From: JANYJZ01 sp964523395
GTDB lineage: Bacteria; Bacteroidota; Ignavibacteria; UBA10030; SZUA-254
Assembly (NCBI GenBank): GCA_964523395.1
Contig: CAZFXS010000008.1
Location: forward strand, 1-64,000
DNA: 64,000 bases
Reading direction: 5' to 3'
Positions 8,943 to 18,284 of the stretch are shown piece by piece. Within the stretch, counting starts at the first letter, position 1, and each line of letters starts with the position of its first letter. Made by a program: the position numbers and the translations under genes. The notes below the pieces were generated by a model, which saw only the letters and a program-made list of their open reading frames with translations, was not told the DNA's origin and searched no databases.

Positions 8943-9572
8943 ATGTTAACTGAAAAAACCGTCACAAAATTTCTTGATGAACTTGCATCAAACTCACCCG
9001 CGCCGGGCGGCGGAAGTGTCGCAGCGCTTGCGGGCGCGCTCGGCAGTGCCCTGACTTCCATGGTATGTAATCTGACCATTGGCAAGAAAAAATACCTTGA
9101 AGCGGAAGGCGAGATGAAACATATCCTTCAGCAATCGGAAAACCTCAGAACAATGTTCACCAAGCTCATCGACAAAGACACTGAAGCATTTAACAAAGTC
9201 ATGGAAGCATACGGTTTGCCGAAGGAAACTGAGGATCAGAAAGCGCTGCGGTCGGCGGCTATTCAGGGCGCGACAAAGGAAGCCGCGCTTGTTCCGCTCG
9301 AAGTCATGAAGCACTGTATCGACGCGCTGGCATTGGCAAAAACAGTTGCGCACAAAGGAAATACAAACTCCCTCAGCGACGCAGGCGTCAGCGCGTTAAT
9401 GATACGTGCGGCCTGTGAAAGCGCCGCGTTAAACGTACGGATTAATCTGAACGGTATTAACGACGAAGAGTTTGTCGGTTGGAAATCCGAAGAAGTAACG
9501 TCACTACTCCGTACCAGCAAATCGATGGCTGAGGAAATTCTTATGCATATCCACACCTCCCTGCAGGCGTAA
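8943..9572 (+). CDS. fchA: Formiminotetrahydrofolate cyclodeaminase
   Basis: A 209-residue all-alpha enzyme converting 5-formiminotetrahydrofolate to 5,10-methenyltetrahydrofolate plus ammonia. The signature SPAPGGGSVAALAGALG at the N-terminus and the following helix with MVCNLTIGKKKY identify the FTCD_C family. It completes the route started by HutI and the transferase, feeding histidine carbon into the folate pool. The Shine-Dalgarno is a modest GGAG at 8934-8937, with 5 bases before ATG 8943. The 143-base gap to the previous gene is A/T-rich and holds a second TTTTGACTTTCTT word like the one ahead of ftcD. Confidence 0.93.
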   Translation: MLTEKTVTKFLDELASNSPAPGGGSVAALAGALGSALTSMVCNLTIGKKKYLEAEGEMKHILQQSENLRTMFTKLIDKDTEAFNKVMEAYGLPKETEDQKALRSAAIQGATKEAALVPLEVMKHCIDALALAKTVAHKGNTNSLSDAGVSALMIRAACESAALNVRINLNGINDEEFVGWKSEEVTSLLRTSKSMAEEILMHIHTSLQA

Positions 9573-9582
9573 GGTCAGAACC

Positions 9583-10302
9583 TCACTCAATCATATACTC
9601 TTCTAACAGAGCCATTGCGGAGATAACCACGGCGGCAGTTTCCGTTCTCATCCTCCGTTCTCCCAGATACCAGGGGACAAATCCTGCCGCGACCGCCTGA
9701 TACATTTCATCTTCGCTGAACCCGCCTTCCGGCCCTACCAGAACAATCATTGAACGGACATCACTCGGTTTCTTTTTGAGGTGAAATCCTTCAATTCTTT
9801 TTTCGTGAGCTATCAGCTTCATACTGTGTGAAGAGTGATGGGATAATACATCTGTCAGCGACTGCATTTCGCGAACTTCGGGAAGGAACGCCCTGCCGGA
9901 TTGTTTCATTGCCGCAAGCGCCAGTTTTTGCCACCGGTCGATTTTCGCATGAGAAGGAATTGTCCTTTCCGTCACCATCGGAATAATTTCCCTGACACCC
10001 AGCTCGGTTATTTTTTCCACAAGAAAATCAAACTTGGAAGGATTTTTCAGCACTCCGACCGCCACCGTCAGTTTGAGCGCAGGTTCATTATGATGCGGAT
10101 ACGTTCTGGCTATTGTTCCCACCGCGATTTTCTTTTTTATTTCCTCCAGCCTGGCATCATATGCGGTTCCCTTCCCGTCGACAATGCGGATCTCGTCACC
10201 CTCCTGTTTCCGCATGACATGCACAAGGTGAGAAAATTCCTCATCATCAATGGTAAACCGTGTTCCGGAAATATGGTCAGGGGGGCAATAAAAGTAATCC
10301 AT
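9583..10302 (-). CDS. rsmE: 16S rRNA m3U1498 methyltransferase RsmE
   Basis: A 239-residue SPOUT-class methyltransferase modifying the decoding-region uridine of 16S rRNA. It has an N-terminal PUA-like region (about 1-70), the VEKITELGV segment, and the C-terminal knot with LVGPEGGFSEDE and LGERRMRTETAA, which bind SAM. It is the last gene of the long minus-strand run and lies 18 bases after the Omp85-like gene. It converges with the cyclodeaminase gene with only 10 bases between the stop codons and no obvious terminator. Confidence 0.95.
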   Translation of the reverse strand: MDYFYCPPDHISGTRFTIDDEEFSHLVHVMRKQEGDEIRIVDGKGTAYDARLEEIKKKIAVGTIARTYPHHNEPALKLTVAVGVLKNPSKFDFLVEKITELGVREIIPMVTERTIPSHAKIDRWQKLALAAMKQSGRAFLPEVREMQSLTDVLSHHSSHSMKLIAHEKRIEGFHLKKKPSDVRSMIVLVGPEGGFSEDEMYQAVAAGFVPWYLGERRMRTETAAVVISAMALLEEYMIE

Positions 10303-10320
10303 CGCGACTATCCAATAATA

Positions 10321-11649
10321 TTACAATGACGCGCCGACATCAAAAATAAATTCTCCTTTACGATTCTCGTCCCATGCGTATTCAGTACGAAGAATAATAC
10401 TGTACGGGAGAAGAAAATGGATACCACCGCCGTATCCTTTTGAAAATGTATTGAGTGAAAACGGCTGGTTCCGGAACCATGCAGTGCCGGCATCAGCAAA
10501 CAAGGCGGCTGTCATTCCGAATCTCCATAACCCGAATTCTTTCGGCAAAAAATTTACCGTGATGTAGCGCGGTGCCAGCAAAGGATAATGAATCTCAGCA
10601 GTAGCGCCGAAAAGGTTCTCACCTTCCATGACCTCCTTGAAATGACCGCGGATCCGTTCGCCGTATCCGAAAAAAACACGGTTATAGGATGGAGTCGGCC
10701 CTGCCGCCGCCAGATCAGTGAAGACTCTTGCGCCGGCAACAAATCCGCCGGGCAACGGGACAAACTGCCGCGCGTCCCCCGCATAACGAACGATGTCAAA
10801 ATCTGCAGACGGCCAGCCGAACTTTGTAACAGTGACACGGAAAAAATTACCCGAGGATGGATATTCCCTGAGGTCACGCGTGTCGTACGTATAGCCCAAT
10901 CCGAGTATAGGAAATCTGTCAATACCGTCCGAAGAGAATGTCCGCAACGGAATCTGGTCCGAAATATCCACAACTTCATAACCGCCGGAAATCCACACCG
11001 TATGATAAATACCAAACCGTCGGCCCACACTGCTTCCTATCGAAAAATGCTTTTCATCAAAATCACCCGCCGGCTGTTTGGCAAGCAAACTCCTGTTCCT
11101 CACGCGGGCCGCCGACAAGCGAGCATCGAGATAATACGATCCTTCTTCATCGAGAAAAGAATTCCGGTAATACAGAGAAACAGACGGATCAAATCCAAAC
11201 ACAAATGAAGCGAACAGTTTCTCATTTCTGCCGCGGAAATTATTGTGCAGAACACCGAATCCGTAAAATGCTTTATCCCAATCCCTGTCTTTGATACCGA
11301 AAATCGGAAACGGGAAAAGGAACCATCGCTCGTTCAATTCAACAACTATGTGCGCCCTGTTCGAATCTCCGGCTGCCACTTTAATTTCAACGCGATTAAA
11401 CAACCCAAGACTGTAAATCCTGTTCTTGTCATATTCGATAAGCTGGGAAGTTATAGCGATTCCTTCTTTCAGAGACATCTCACGAAGAATCACAAAATCT
11501 TTTGTCCGCTCATTGCCAATGAGTGTTACGGTTCCGACATAGTAAACAGAGTCTTTTTGTTTAATAACTGAAGTTGAGTCAACGGACTGAGACACTCCTG
11601 AAGTAACCAAACAACACAGAAGGGTAATATAGGCTAAAATAATTTTCAT
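10321..11649 (-). CDS. Single-POTRA Omp85-family outer-membrane protein
   Basis: A 442-residue protein with a signal peptide (about 1-20, ending VTSGVSQS), one POTRA-like domain (about 33-105: YYVGTVTLIGNERTKDFVILRE onward is typical) and a C-terminal barrel of the bacterial surface antigen (D15) family, with the GYTYDTRD and GGIHFLLPYS segments. BamA has five POTRAs and is about 800 residues, so this is a reduced family member and not the main assembly factor. The first codons overlap the CoA-binding gene's stop by 4 bases, so translation is likely coupled. Its placement in the fatty-acid/RNase III operon is unusual. Its role (protein insertion, secretion or lipid-related) cannot be told. 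Confidence 0.82.
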   Translation of the reverse strand: MKIILAYITLLCCLVTSGVSQSVDSTSVIKQKDSVYYVGTVTLIGNERTKDFVILREMSLKEGIAITSQLIEYDKNRIYSLGLFNRVEIKVAAGDSNRAHIVVELNERWFLFPFPIFGIKDRDWDKAFYGFGVLHNNFRGRNEKLFASFVFGFDPSVSLYYRNSFLDEEGSYYLDARLSAARVRNRSLLAKQPAGDFDEKHFSIGSSVGRRFGIYHTVWISGGYEVVDISDQIPLRTFSSDGIDRFPILGLGYTYDTRDLREYPSSGNFFRVTVTKFGWPSADFDIVRYAGDARQFVPLPGGFVAGARVFTDLAAAGPTPSYNRVFFGYGERIRGHFKEVMEGENLFGATAEIHYPLLAPRYITVNFLPKEFGLWRFGMTAALFADAGTAWFRNQPFSLNTFSKGYGGGIHFLLPYSIILRTEYAWDENRKGEFIFDVGASL

Positions 11650-12083
11650 TTGGTCATTGATACGCTTAATCTTCTATACTCCACCGCAATACACAAATTC
11701 ATGACTACCTTGAGTCCGGCACGAAGCGCTTTCCCGGCCGCTGTTTCGTTAATGACATCAATCTGCATCCAAATGGTTTTGGCATTAACAGCAATCGCAT
11801 CATCGATGACCGGCATTATTTCATCGGGGCGACGAAAGATATCGACAATATCTATGGGAAATGGAACAGCACGCAGATCAGGATAGCAACGTTCACCGAA
11901 CATTTCACGGTAGTTCGGATTAACGGGGATGACCATGTAACCGGCATCCATTAAAAACCGCATAATGCTGCCGCTGTCGCGCCATGGCTTGGGAGACGCA
12001 CCGACAACTGCAATAACTTTTGCCCCGGTCAGGATTGTTTGAATTTCAATATCGGAATGCGAAAGTGCGGGAAGGGTTGTCAC
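11646..12083 (-). CDS. CoA-binding domain protein (YccU family)
   Basis: A 145-residue Rossmann-like protein of the succinyl-CoA-ligase-alpha CoA-binding type. The motif VVGASPKPWRDSG and the following VIPVNPNY, with a late CIAVEYRRL, match the stand-alone YccU/YneT group. The biochemical role of this group is not well defined. It overlaps rnc upstream by 4 bases and the Omp85-like gene downstream by 4 bases, so the three are translationally coupled. Confidence 0.85.
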   Translation of the reverse strand: MTTLPALSHSDIEIQTILTGAKVIAVVGASPKPWRDSGSIMRFLMDAGYMVIPVNPNYREMFGERCYPDLRAVPFPIDIVDIFRRPDEIMPVIDDAIAVNAKTIWMQIDVINETAAGKALRAGLKVVMNLCIAVEYRRLSVSMTK

Positions 12084-12850
12084 GATGTCAATACACCCAA
12101 TGCATAGAGGGCTTTTTCAGCGGCCGCTTGCTCGGCATCCTTTTTATTTTTTCCGTGACCGGTACCTCGGGACACTCCGCTGATCATGACATCGATAGTA
12201 AAGGTGCGGTCGTGATCCGGGCCGACTTCATGCACAGTGATATACCGGGGAACGCCAAGTCCGTTTGCCTGAGAATATTCAAGAAGGCGGCTTTTGAAAT
12301 TTTCGTCCTCGATTTTCACAAGCCCTTTTTGCAACGCATCGTGTACGGTATGTTCAACGAATGCGCTCGCGTGCTGAAAGCCGCCATCGAGATACACGGC
12401 TCCGATAACAGCTTCAAATGCATCAGCAAGAATTGTTTCCATGCCTCGTCCCGTAACCTGTGAAGCACTCGGGCTCATCAGCATAAAATCGGCAAGGCGG
12501 AGATCGTTGGCATACACGCTTAAGGCTTTTCTGTTCACTAGCCGGGAACGGATTTTTGTGAGATCGCCTTCGGGGGCGTTTGCGTGTTTGCGGTAAACGT
12601 ATTCGGCAACAACAAGATTAAGAACCGCGTCGCCCAAAAATTCAAGGCGTTCATTGGAAACAGGAGATGGATTACCCGTCAGTTGCAGGGAAGATCGATG
12701 GGAAAGCGCCTGAACAAACAGTTGTTGATTAAGGATGGAATAGCCGAGAACATTTTCAAGCCGTGATACGTCAACACGGCCGGTGCCGTCATCTCGCTGA
12801 CCGGCAATAATAGAGCGTATCTTCGCAGCAATCCGTCGGAGTACACTCAT
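12080..12850 (-). CDS. rnc: Ribonuclease III
   Basis: A 256-residue double-strand-specific endoribonuclease that matures rRNA and processes structured mRNA. The catalytic signature NERLEFLGDAVL (residues 66-77, with metal ligands Glu70 and Asp74) is intact, as is the second acidic cluster in ILADAFEAVIGAVYLDGG. A double-stranded-RNA-binding domain occupies about residues 185-252 with GHGKNKKDAEQAAAEKAL. It starts 9 bases after fabF, an arrangement I have seen in several bacterial groups. Confidence 0.97.
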   Translation of the reverse strand: MSVLRRIAAKIRSIIAGQRDDGTGRVDVSRLENVLGYSILNQQLFVQALSHRSSLQLTGNPSPVSNERLEFLGDAVLNLVVAEYVYRKHANAPEGDLTKIRSRLVNRKALSVYANDLRLADFMLMSPSASQVTGRGMETILADAFEAVIGAVYLDGGFQHASAFVEHTVHDALQKGLVKIEDENFKSRLLEYSQANGLGVPRYITVHEVGPDHDRTFTIDVMISGVSRGTGHGKNKKDAEQAAAEKALYALGVLTS

Positions 12851-12859
12851 ACTTCATTT

Positions 12860-14125
12860 CTAGTTCTCTTGGAACTTTCTAAATACCAGCGACGCATTAT
12901 GCCCGCCAAAGCCGAATGTGTTACTCACGGCAACATTGACTTTCTTGCTGATCTGTTTATTCGGGACATAATTCAGATCGCATTCCGGGTCGGGGAATTC
13001 ATAATTGATGGTTGGCGGAATCATGTCATGTTTCGTTGCCATGACGGCAATGATTGCCTCGACTGCGCCGGCAGCGCCAAGCAGATGACCTGTCATTGAT
13101 TTTGTTGAGCTGACATGCAGTTTGTACGCATGATCGCCGAACACAGATTTAATCGCCTGTGTTTCGGATTTATCATTAAACTCAGTTGACGTGCCATGCG
13201 CGTTAATATAATCGACCTCTTCCGGTTTGATGCCGGCATCTCTGAGGCAGTTGCGCATTGACCGGATGGCGCCTTCGCCGCCGGGAGCCGGCGCGGTAAT
13301 GTGGTACGCATCCGCGGTGAGACCGATTCCGGCAAGCTCACCGTAAATATTCGCGCCGCGTTTGAGTGCATGTTCCAGCTCTTCAAGAATAAGCATACCG
13401 CCTCCTTCGCCCATCACAAACCCGTCACGCTTCTGATCAAACGGACGGCTTGCTTTTTCCGGTTGATCATTATTAGTGGATAACGCTTTCATCGCATTAA
13501 ATCCGCCTACACCCATAGGGCAAATCGCCGCTTCCGAACCGCCGGTAAACATGATATCTGCATCTCCGCGCTGGATAAGAATAAACGCATCGGCAACTGC
13601 ATGCGAAGAGGTAGCGCAGGCAGAAGTTGTGGCATAGTTCGGACCTTTCACCTGAAACCGCATAGAAATATAACCTGCCGCAATATCAGCAATCATCATC
13701 GGCACAAAAAAAGGACTGATCCGATGCGGACCGCCGGTCTCGTAGACCGTATGCATCTGGCGATGCCACGTCCACATACCGCCGATACCTGATCCGAAGA
13801 TCACGCCAATCAACTCGCGGTTTTCTTTTTCCAGGTCGAGCCCCGAATCCTTCACTGCCATTTCTGCACAGGCAACGGCGTACTGTGTGAATAAATCCAT
13901 CCTGTTGGTCATCTTCTTGTCGATATAATCGAGAGGATTAAATCCTTTGACTTCACAGGCAATTTTCGTGTCGTACTGTGACGCATCGAAGCTGGAGATT
14001 TTTCCGGCTCCGCTTTTCCCGGCAAGCGAATTCTCCCAGAATTCTTTCTTCCCGAGACCAATCGGCGTAACCGCACCGATTCCAGTCACCACTACACGAC
14101 GTCGATGATTATTCATGTTATTCAT
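12860..14125 (-). CDS. fabF: 3-oxoacyl-ACP synthase II FabF
   Basis: A 421-residue condensing enzyme elongating acyl-ACP chains with malonyl-ACP. The catalytic Cys170 lies in TTSACATSS; the two catalytic histidines lie in NAHGTSTEFND and KSMTGHLLGAAG. The length is standard. The start is MNNMNNHRRRVVVTG; an internal Met at residue 4 would also work. It is in the fab run, 59 bases after acpP. Confidence 0.97.
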   Translation of the reverse strand: MNNMNNHRRRVVVTGIGAVTPIGLGKKEFWENSLAGKSGAGKISSFDASQYDTKIACEVKGFNPLDYIDKKMTNRMDLFTQYAVACAEMAVKDSGLDLEKENRELIGVIFGSGIGGMWTWHRQMHTVYETGGPHRISPFFVPMMIADIAAGYISMRFQVKGPNYATTSACATSSHAVADAFILIQRGDADIMFTGGSEAAICPMGVGGFNAMKALSTNNDQPEKASRPFDQKRDGFVMGEGGGMLILEELEHALKRGANIYGELAGIGLTADAYHITAPAPGGEGAIRSMRNCLRDAGIKPEEVDYINAHGTSTEFNDKSETQAIKSVFGDHAYKLHVSSTKSMTGHLLGAAGAVEAIIAVMATKHDMIPPTINYEFPDPECDLNYVPNKQISKKVNVAVSNTFGFGGHNASLVFRKFQEN

Positions 14126-14184
14126 TATAACTCCACATTAGTTGTTGCCCTGCATTCCTCGCGCCACAATCTCAATTGGTGAAC

Positions 14185-14421
14185 TTACTTTGCCTTGCCG
14201 GAGATATATTTAATCGCATCGCCGACTGTGGCAATTTTTTCCGCGTCTTCATCGGGAATCTGAAGGTTAAACGCTTTTTCAAATTCCATAACAAGTTCGA
14301 CGGTATCAAGTGAATCAGCGCCGAGGTCGTTGGTGAACGACGCTTCCGGAGTAATCTGCGCCGCTTCTACTCCAAGTTTGTTCATGATGATTTCTTTTAC
14401 TTTTGTATCTACATCTGCCAT
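14185..14421 (-). CDS. acpP: Acyl carrier protein
   Basis: A 78-residue carrier with the phosphopantetheine attachment site LGADSLDTVE (Ser37) and the expected acidic helix II. An AAGGAG Shine-Dalgarno lies 6-7 bases before the ATG, one of the better ribosome-binding sites in the operon, in keeping with a need for high expression. It lies between fabG and fabF, the usual order, with about 60-base gaps on each side. Confidence 0.97.
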   Translation of the reverse strand: MADVDTKVKEIIMNKLGVEAAQITPEASFTNDLGADSLDTVELVMEFEKAFNLQIPDEDAEKIATVGDAIKYISGKAK

Positions 14422-14482
14422 GACAGTGCTCCTTATGATTTGTGAATACTATTGTATGTTCTGTTGTATAAATTTTTCTGAT

Positions 14483-15229
14483 TTACATTACCAGTCCGCC
14501 GTCGACACAGAGGACCTGGCCGGTGATATAGTCCGCATCCGAGGATGCTAAAAATTTTACGACTGCTGCAATTTCTTCCGGCTTTGCCGTTCGCTTTAAC
14601 GGGATATTTTCTTCCAGCTTCTTTCGCTGTTCATCGTTGAGTTTTGAAGTCATATCGGTTTCAACAAAACCGGGCGCTACGGCATTGACCTGAATATTTC
14701 TGGAACCGACTTCCTTCGCAAGTGACTTGGTAAACCCAATCATTCCAGCTTTCGACGCGGCATAGTTTGTTTGACCGGCATTACCCGTTACTCCGGCAAT
14801 GGAGGTGATGTTTATAATTTTCCCGGACCGCTGACTCATCATGGGACGGATTGCTGCTTTGGAAAAGTTAAACGCACTCTTCAAGTTTGTATCAAGCACA
14901 GCATCCCAGTCCTCTTCATTCATCCGCATCAGTAAGCCGTCTTTGGTAATGCCGGCATTGTTAACGAGGATATCAAGCCGTTTAAACTGCTCAGCTATTT
15001 TCTCGACGATTTCTTTAGACTGATTGAACTGCGCGGCATCGGACTGGAACGCGACGGATTCCTTTCCCTTTTTCTTAATTTCATCCACAACGGATTGTGC
15101 TTCTGCTGAAGCACTGCGATATGAAATCATGACATGCGCGCCGGCATCAGCAAGATGGAGAGCAATGGCTTTTCCTATTCCACGCGAACCGCCAGTAACA
15201 AGCGCTACCTGATTGTCGAGTATCCCCAT
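14483..15229 (-). CDS. fabG: 3-oxoacyl-ACP reductase FabG
   Basis: A 248-residue short-chain dehydrogenase reducing 3-oxoacyl-ACP with NADPH. The cofactor motif TGGSRGIGK (12-20), NNAG (90-93) and the catalytic triad Ser143, Tyr156, Lys160 (NYAASKAG) are all present. It lies 4 bases after fabD, so it is part of the same transcription unit. Confidence 0.97.
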   Translation of the reverse strand: MGILDNQVALVTGGSRGIGKAIALHLADAGAHVMISYRSASAEAQSVVDEIKKKGKESVAFQSDAAQFNQSKEIVEKIAEQFKRLDILVNNAGITKDGLLMRMNEEDWDAVLDTNLKSAFNFSKAAIRPMMSQRSGKIINITSIAGVTGNAGQTNYAASKAGMIGFTKSLAKEVGSRNIQVNAVAPGFVETDMTSKLNDEQRKKLEENIPLKRTAKPEEIAAVVKFLASSDADYITGQVLCVDGGLVM

Positions 15230-15233
15230 TGAG

Positions 15234-16154
15234 TTATGCCGCTATCAGTTTTTGGATATCTTCATATTTGTCCACCCCGCGAACCTCAACACCTGCATTC
15301 GTCCGTTTGACCAGTCCTTGCAGTACTTTTCCCGGTCCAATTTCAATAAACGAAGCGGCTCCGGAAGAAGCCATGGAAACCACAGATTCTTCCCATCGGA
15401 CTGCGCTTGTCAATTGAGCTTCGAGTAATGTACGAATTTCCTCCGCCTTTTGCACCGGCTTGGCGGTTACGTTTGCATAGACCGGAATTTGCGCATCCTG
15501 AATTGCAGTACGCGAAAGCGCTGCCTGCAGGCCTTCACGGGCACTTTGCATCAATGGCGAGTGAAATGCCCCACTGACGACAAGTTCCTTAACTAATTTG
15601 GCGCCTTTCGTTTTTGCCATTTCCATGGCTTTCTGAACTCCGGGAACCGATCCGCTGATAACAATCTGTCCTGGAGAATTAAAGTTCGCGCATTGAACAA
15701 CCCCCGCGCCGCTCGCTTCTCTACAAATGCTTTCCAAGACCACCGGTTCGAGTCCTACAACAGCTGCCATCGTACCTCTTTCCTGTTCACCTGCTCTCTG
15801 CATAAACTCACCGCGCATTCTGACAAGCTTCAGCCCGTCTTCAAACGTCATTGCGCCGGCAAATACTAAAGCAGAATATTCCCCAAGTGAATGCCCCGCA
15901 GTCATTGCGGCATCGTTTTGTCCTATCAAAGATGCAAGCACAATACTATGAAGGAAAATCGCCGGCTGAGTATTCTTTGTTTGTTTAAGGATATCTTCAG
16001 GGCCTTCAAAACAGATCTTGCTTAACGATGTACCGAGAATGTTATCCGCTTTCTGAAACATTCCGCGTGCAACTTCACTTTGTTCGTAAAGGTCTTTTCC
16101 CATACCGACATATTGGGAACCCTGGCCGGGGAATATGTATGCTGTTTTACTCAT
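15234..16154 (-). CDS. fabD: Malonyl-CoA:ACP transacylase FabD
   Basis: A 306-residue acyltransferase charging ACP with malonate. FPGQGSQYVGMG and the nucleophile motif GHSLGEY (Ser89) are intact. The frame is open farther upstream (to 16205), but the ATG at 16154 begins the canonical MSKTAYIFPGQG and overlaps the fabH stop codon as TAATG, so this start is chosen. Confidence 0.97.
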   Translation of the reverse strand: MSKTAYIFPGQGSQYVGMGKDLYEQSEVARGMFQKADNILGTSLSKICFEGPEDILKQTKNTQPAIFLHSIVLASLIGQNDAAMTAGHSLGEYSALVFAGAMTFEDGLKLVRMRGEFMQRAGEQERGTMAAVVGLEPVVLESICREASGAGVVQCANFNSPGQIVISGSVPGVQKAMEMAKTKGAKLVKELVVSGAFHSPLMQSAREGLQAALSRTAIQDAQIPVYANVTAKPVQKAEEIRTLLEAQLTSAVRWEESVVSMASSGAASFIEIGPGKVLQGLVKRTNAGVEVRGVDKYEDIQKLIAA

Positions 16155-17176
16155 TACAATTTGTTGGGAGGATGTATTGCCCATTTTACCAGCACCGCAC
16201 CCCATGTATACCCGGCGCCAAAACTTGAAAGTACCAGCGTACTGCCGCGCTTCAATTTTCCGTTATGCCACCACTCCGATAAACAAAGCGGAATGGTCGC
16301 GGCCGTTGTATTACCATACTTATCAATGTTAATCATTACCTTCGAAGGATCAATCCCCATCCTTTCGCGGCATGCGTCAATAATGCGAAGATTCGCCTGA
16401 TGAGGAACGAGATAATCGACATCGTCAGCAGTAAGATTATTTCTTTGCATAATTTCCGCCGAAACCTCGGCCATACCGATTACTGCTACTTTAAATACCG
16501 CTTTGCCGTCCTGTACCAGCGTATGCAAATTCTGGTCAATAGTTTCGTGTGTCGGAGGATTAAGGCTGCCGCTTCCTTTCATATAGAGGAACTGTCCGCC
16601 CGAACCGTCGGCATACAGCCGGTGGTCGATGATTCCTAATGAAGGATCATCACTTGGCTCAAGCAACACTGCCGCACCGCCGTCACCAAACAAAATACTC
16701 GAGTTGCGGTCTTTATAATCAAGAATGGAAGACATCTTATCGGCACCGACGACGATAACTTTTTTATACGCACCGGTTTCAATTAGCTGAGTGCCAAGAA
16801 CCAGGGAGTAAAGAAATCCGGAACACGCGGCAGAGACATCAAATCCCCACGCTTTCTTCGCACCGATTTTTTCCTGAACCACGCACGCGGTTGAAGGGAA
16901 AAACATATCGGGAGTTACGGTCGCAACGATAATAACTTCGATTTCGTCAGCACCGATTCCCCTGTTCTTTAACACCATTTGAATAGCACCGGCACAGAGG
17001 TCTGATGTCGCGCCCTTTTCAAGGACACGGCGCTCGCGGATTCCTGTCCGCGTCCGTATCCATTCGTCACTTGTATCGACCAGCTTCTCAAAGTCGAAGT
17101 TCGTCATAACCTTATCGGGAAGAAAATGCCCGACTGCGGTAATTGCCGCGCGTAAACGTCCGTTCTGTGTACTCAT
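16154..17176 (-). CDS. fabH: 3-oxoacyl-ACP synthase III FabH
   Basis: A 340-residue initiating ketosynthase condensing an acyl-CoA primer with malonyl-ACP. The catalytic Cys118 lies in DVSAACSGF; the His and Asn of the triad lie in VPHQANLRI and YGNTTAAT. DTSDEWIRTRTGIRERR is the usual N-terminal signature. It overlaps plsX by 4 bases and fabD by 1 base, so translation is probably coupled. Confidence 0.97.
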   Translation of the reverse strand: MSTQNGRLRAAITAVGHFLPDKVMTNFDFEKLVDTSDEWIRTRTGIRERRVLEKGATSDLCAGAIQMVLKNRGIGADEIEVIIVATVTPDMFFPSTACVVQEKIGAKKAWGFDVSAACSGFLYSLVLGTQLIETGAYKKVIVVGADKMSSILDYKDRNSSILFGDGGAAVLLEPSDDPSLGIIDHRLYADGSGGQFLYMKGSGSLNPPTHETIDQNLHTLVQDGKAVFKVAVIGMAEVSAEIMQRNNLTADDVDYLVPHQANLRIIDACRERMGIDPSKVMINIDKYGNTTAATIPLCLSEWWHNGKLKRGSTLVLSSFGAGYTWGAVLVKWAIHPPNKL

Positions 17177-18189
17177 TTTCCCGCCAATGCCTGCTGAATA
17201 CGCTGGTTGATATTTTTCTTTGCCATTTCTTCTGCTTTGAGAATCATATTCTTAAACGCTTTCGGAGTTGATTTGCCGTGCCCGATAATCGAGACTCCGT
17301 TCACACCGAGCACCGGCACACCGCCATATTCTTCATAGTCCATACTTTTCATCGCTGCGCGGAGAGTTTTTTTCATCAGCAATCCTGCAAGCGAAGTCAG
17401 TATGCCGCCGCTTGCCTGTTGCTTCACGCGGTTTTTAAAAAACGACGGAACACTCTCGCCGAACTTCAACAATACGTTACCGACAAATCCATCACACACC
17501 ACAACATGTGCTTTTCCCTGAAGAATGTCGCGGCCTTCCACGTTCCCGATAAAATTCAGTTTCCCCTGTTTCAACAATTGATGCGCTTCCTTGACAACAT
17601 CATTCCCCTTGGAATCTTCTTCGCCGATATTCAGCAATCCAACGGCCGGATTATTCAATTGAAACATTTCCTGTGCGTAGATGCTTCCCATCATTCCGAA
17701 TTCATATAAATGCTGGGGGCGGCAATCGACATTCGCTCCGGCGTCAACCAACAGGCAAATTCCCTGCTCGGAAGGAAAAAAAGCGCCAATCGTTGGGCGG
17801 CCGACGCCTTCAATTCTTCCAAGAATTAATGTTGAGGCAGACATAACCGCACCGGTATTTCCGGCACTGACAAACGCATCAACTTTCTGTTCTTTGTGGA
17901 GATTCATCCCCACGCTGATCGACGAATCTTTCTTTTGTTTCAGAGCAGCTGTGGCACCGTCATGCATGTCGATAACCTGCGTAGCATTAACGACACTGCA
18001 TGAATGACCATTTGCCGACAGGCGCGTTAATTCCTGACGGATACGGTCTTCGGGCCCGACAAGGACTACTTCGAAACGGTTCGCCGATTCCCGCAAGGCT
18101 TCCAGAGCGCCGGCAACAACATTTGCAGGGGCGAAATCTCCGCCCATGGCATCAACAGCGATACGTATGTTAGGGTGTCCGGTTTCCAA
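17173..18189 (-). CDS. plsX: Phosphate acyltransferase PlsX
   Basis: A 338-residue enzyme converting acyl-ACP to acyl-phosphate, the first step of phospholipid synthesis by the PlsX/PlsY route. The N-terminal IAVDAMGGDFAP and the later CDGFVGNVLLK are diagnostic. It sits between rpmF and fabH, its conserved neighbourhood in many bacteria, and is preceded by a 95-base gap after rpmF. Confidence 0.97.
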   Translation of the reverse strand: METGHPNIRIAVDAMGGDFAPANVVAGALEALRESANRFEVVLVGPEDRIRQELTRLSANGHSCSVVNATQVIDMHDGATAALKQKKDSSISVGMNLHKEQKVDAFVSAGNTGAVMSASTLILGRIEGVGRPTIGAFFPSEQGICLLVDAGANVDCRPQHLYEFGMMGSIYAQEMFQLNNPAVGLLNIGEEDSKGNDVVKEAHQLLKQGKLNFIGNVEGRDILQGKAHVVVCDGFVGNVLLKFGESVPSFFKNRVKQQASGGILTSLAGLLMKKTLRAAMKSMDYEEYGGVPVLGVNGVSIIGHGKSTPKAFKNMILKAEEMAKKNINQRIQQALAGK

Positions 18190-18284
18190 TAACTCTAGTC
18201 TATGACATTATGAACACAACTCAGTATGAACTCTTCCGCATACCGTTGCGCATGATCATGTACCGGTTCTGCCGGGAGGCGTGG

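Noticed and set aside
10588..11208. A 206-codon plus-strand frame
   Set aside because: It is antisense to the Omp85-like gene, which has a signal peptide, POTRA and barrel features; the frame has none.
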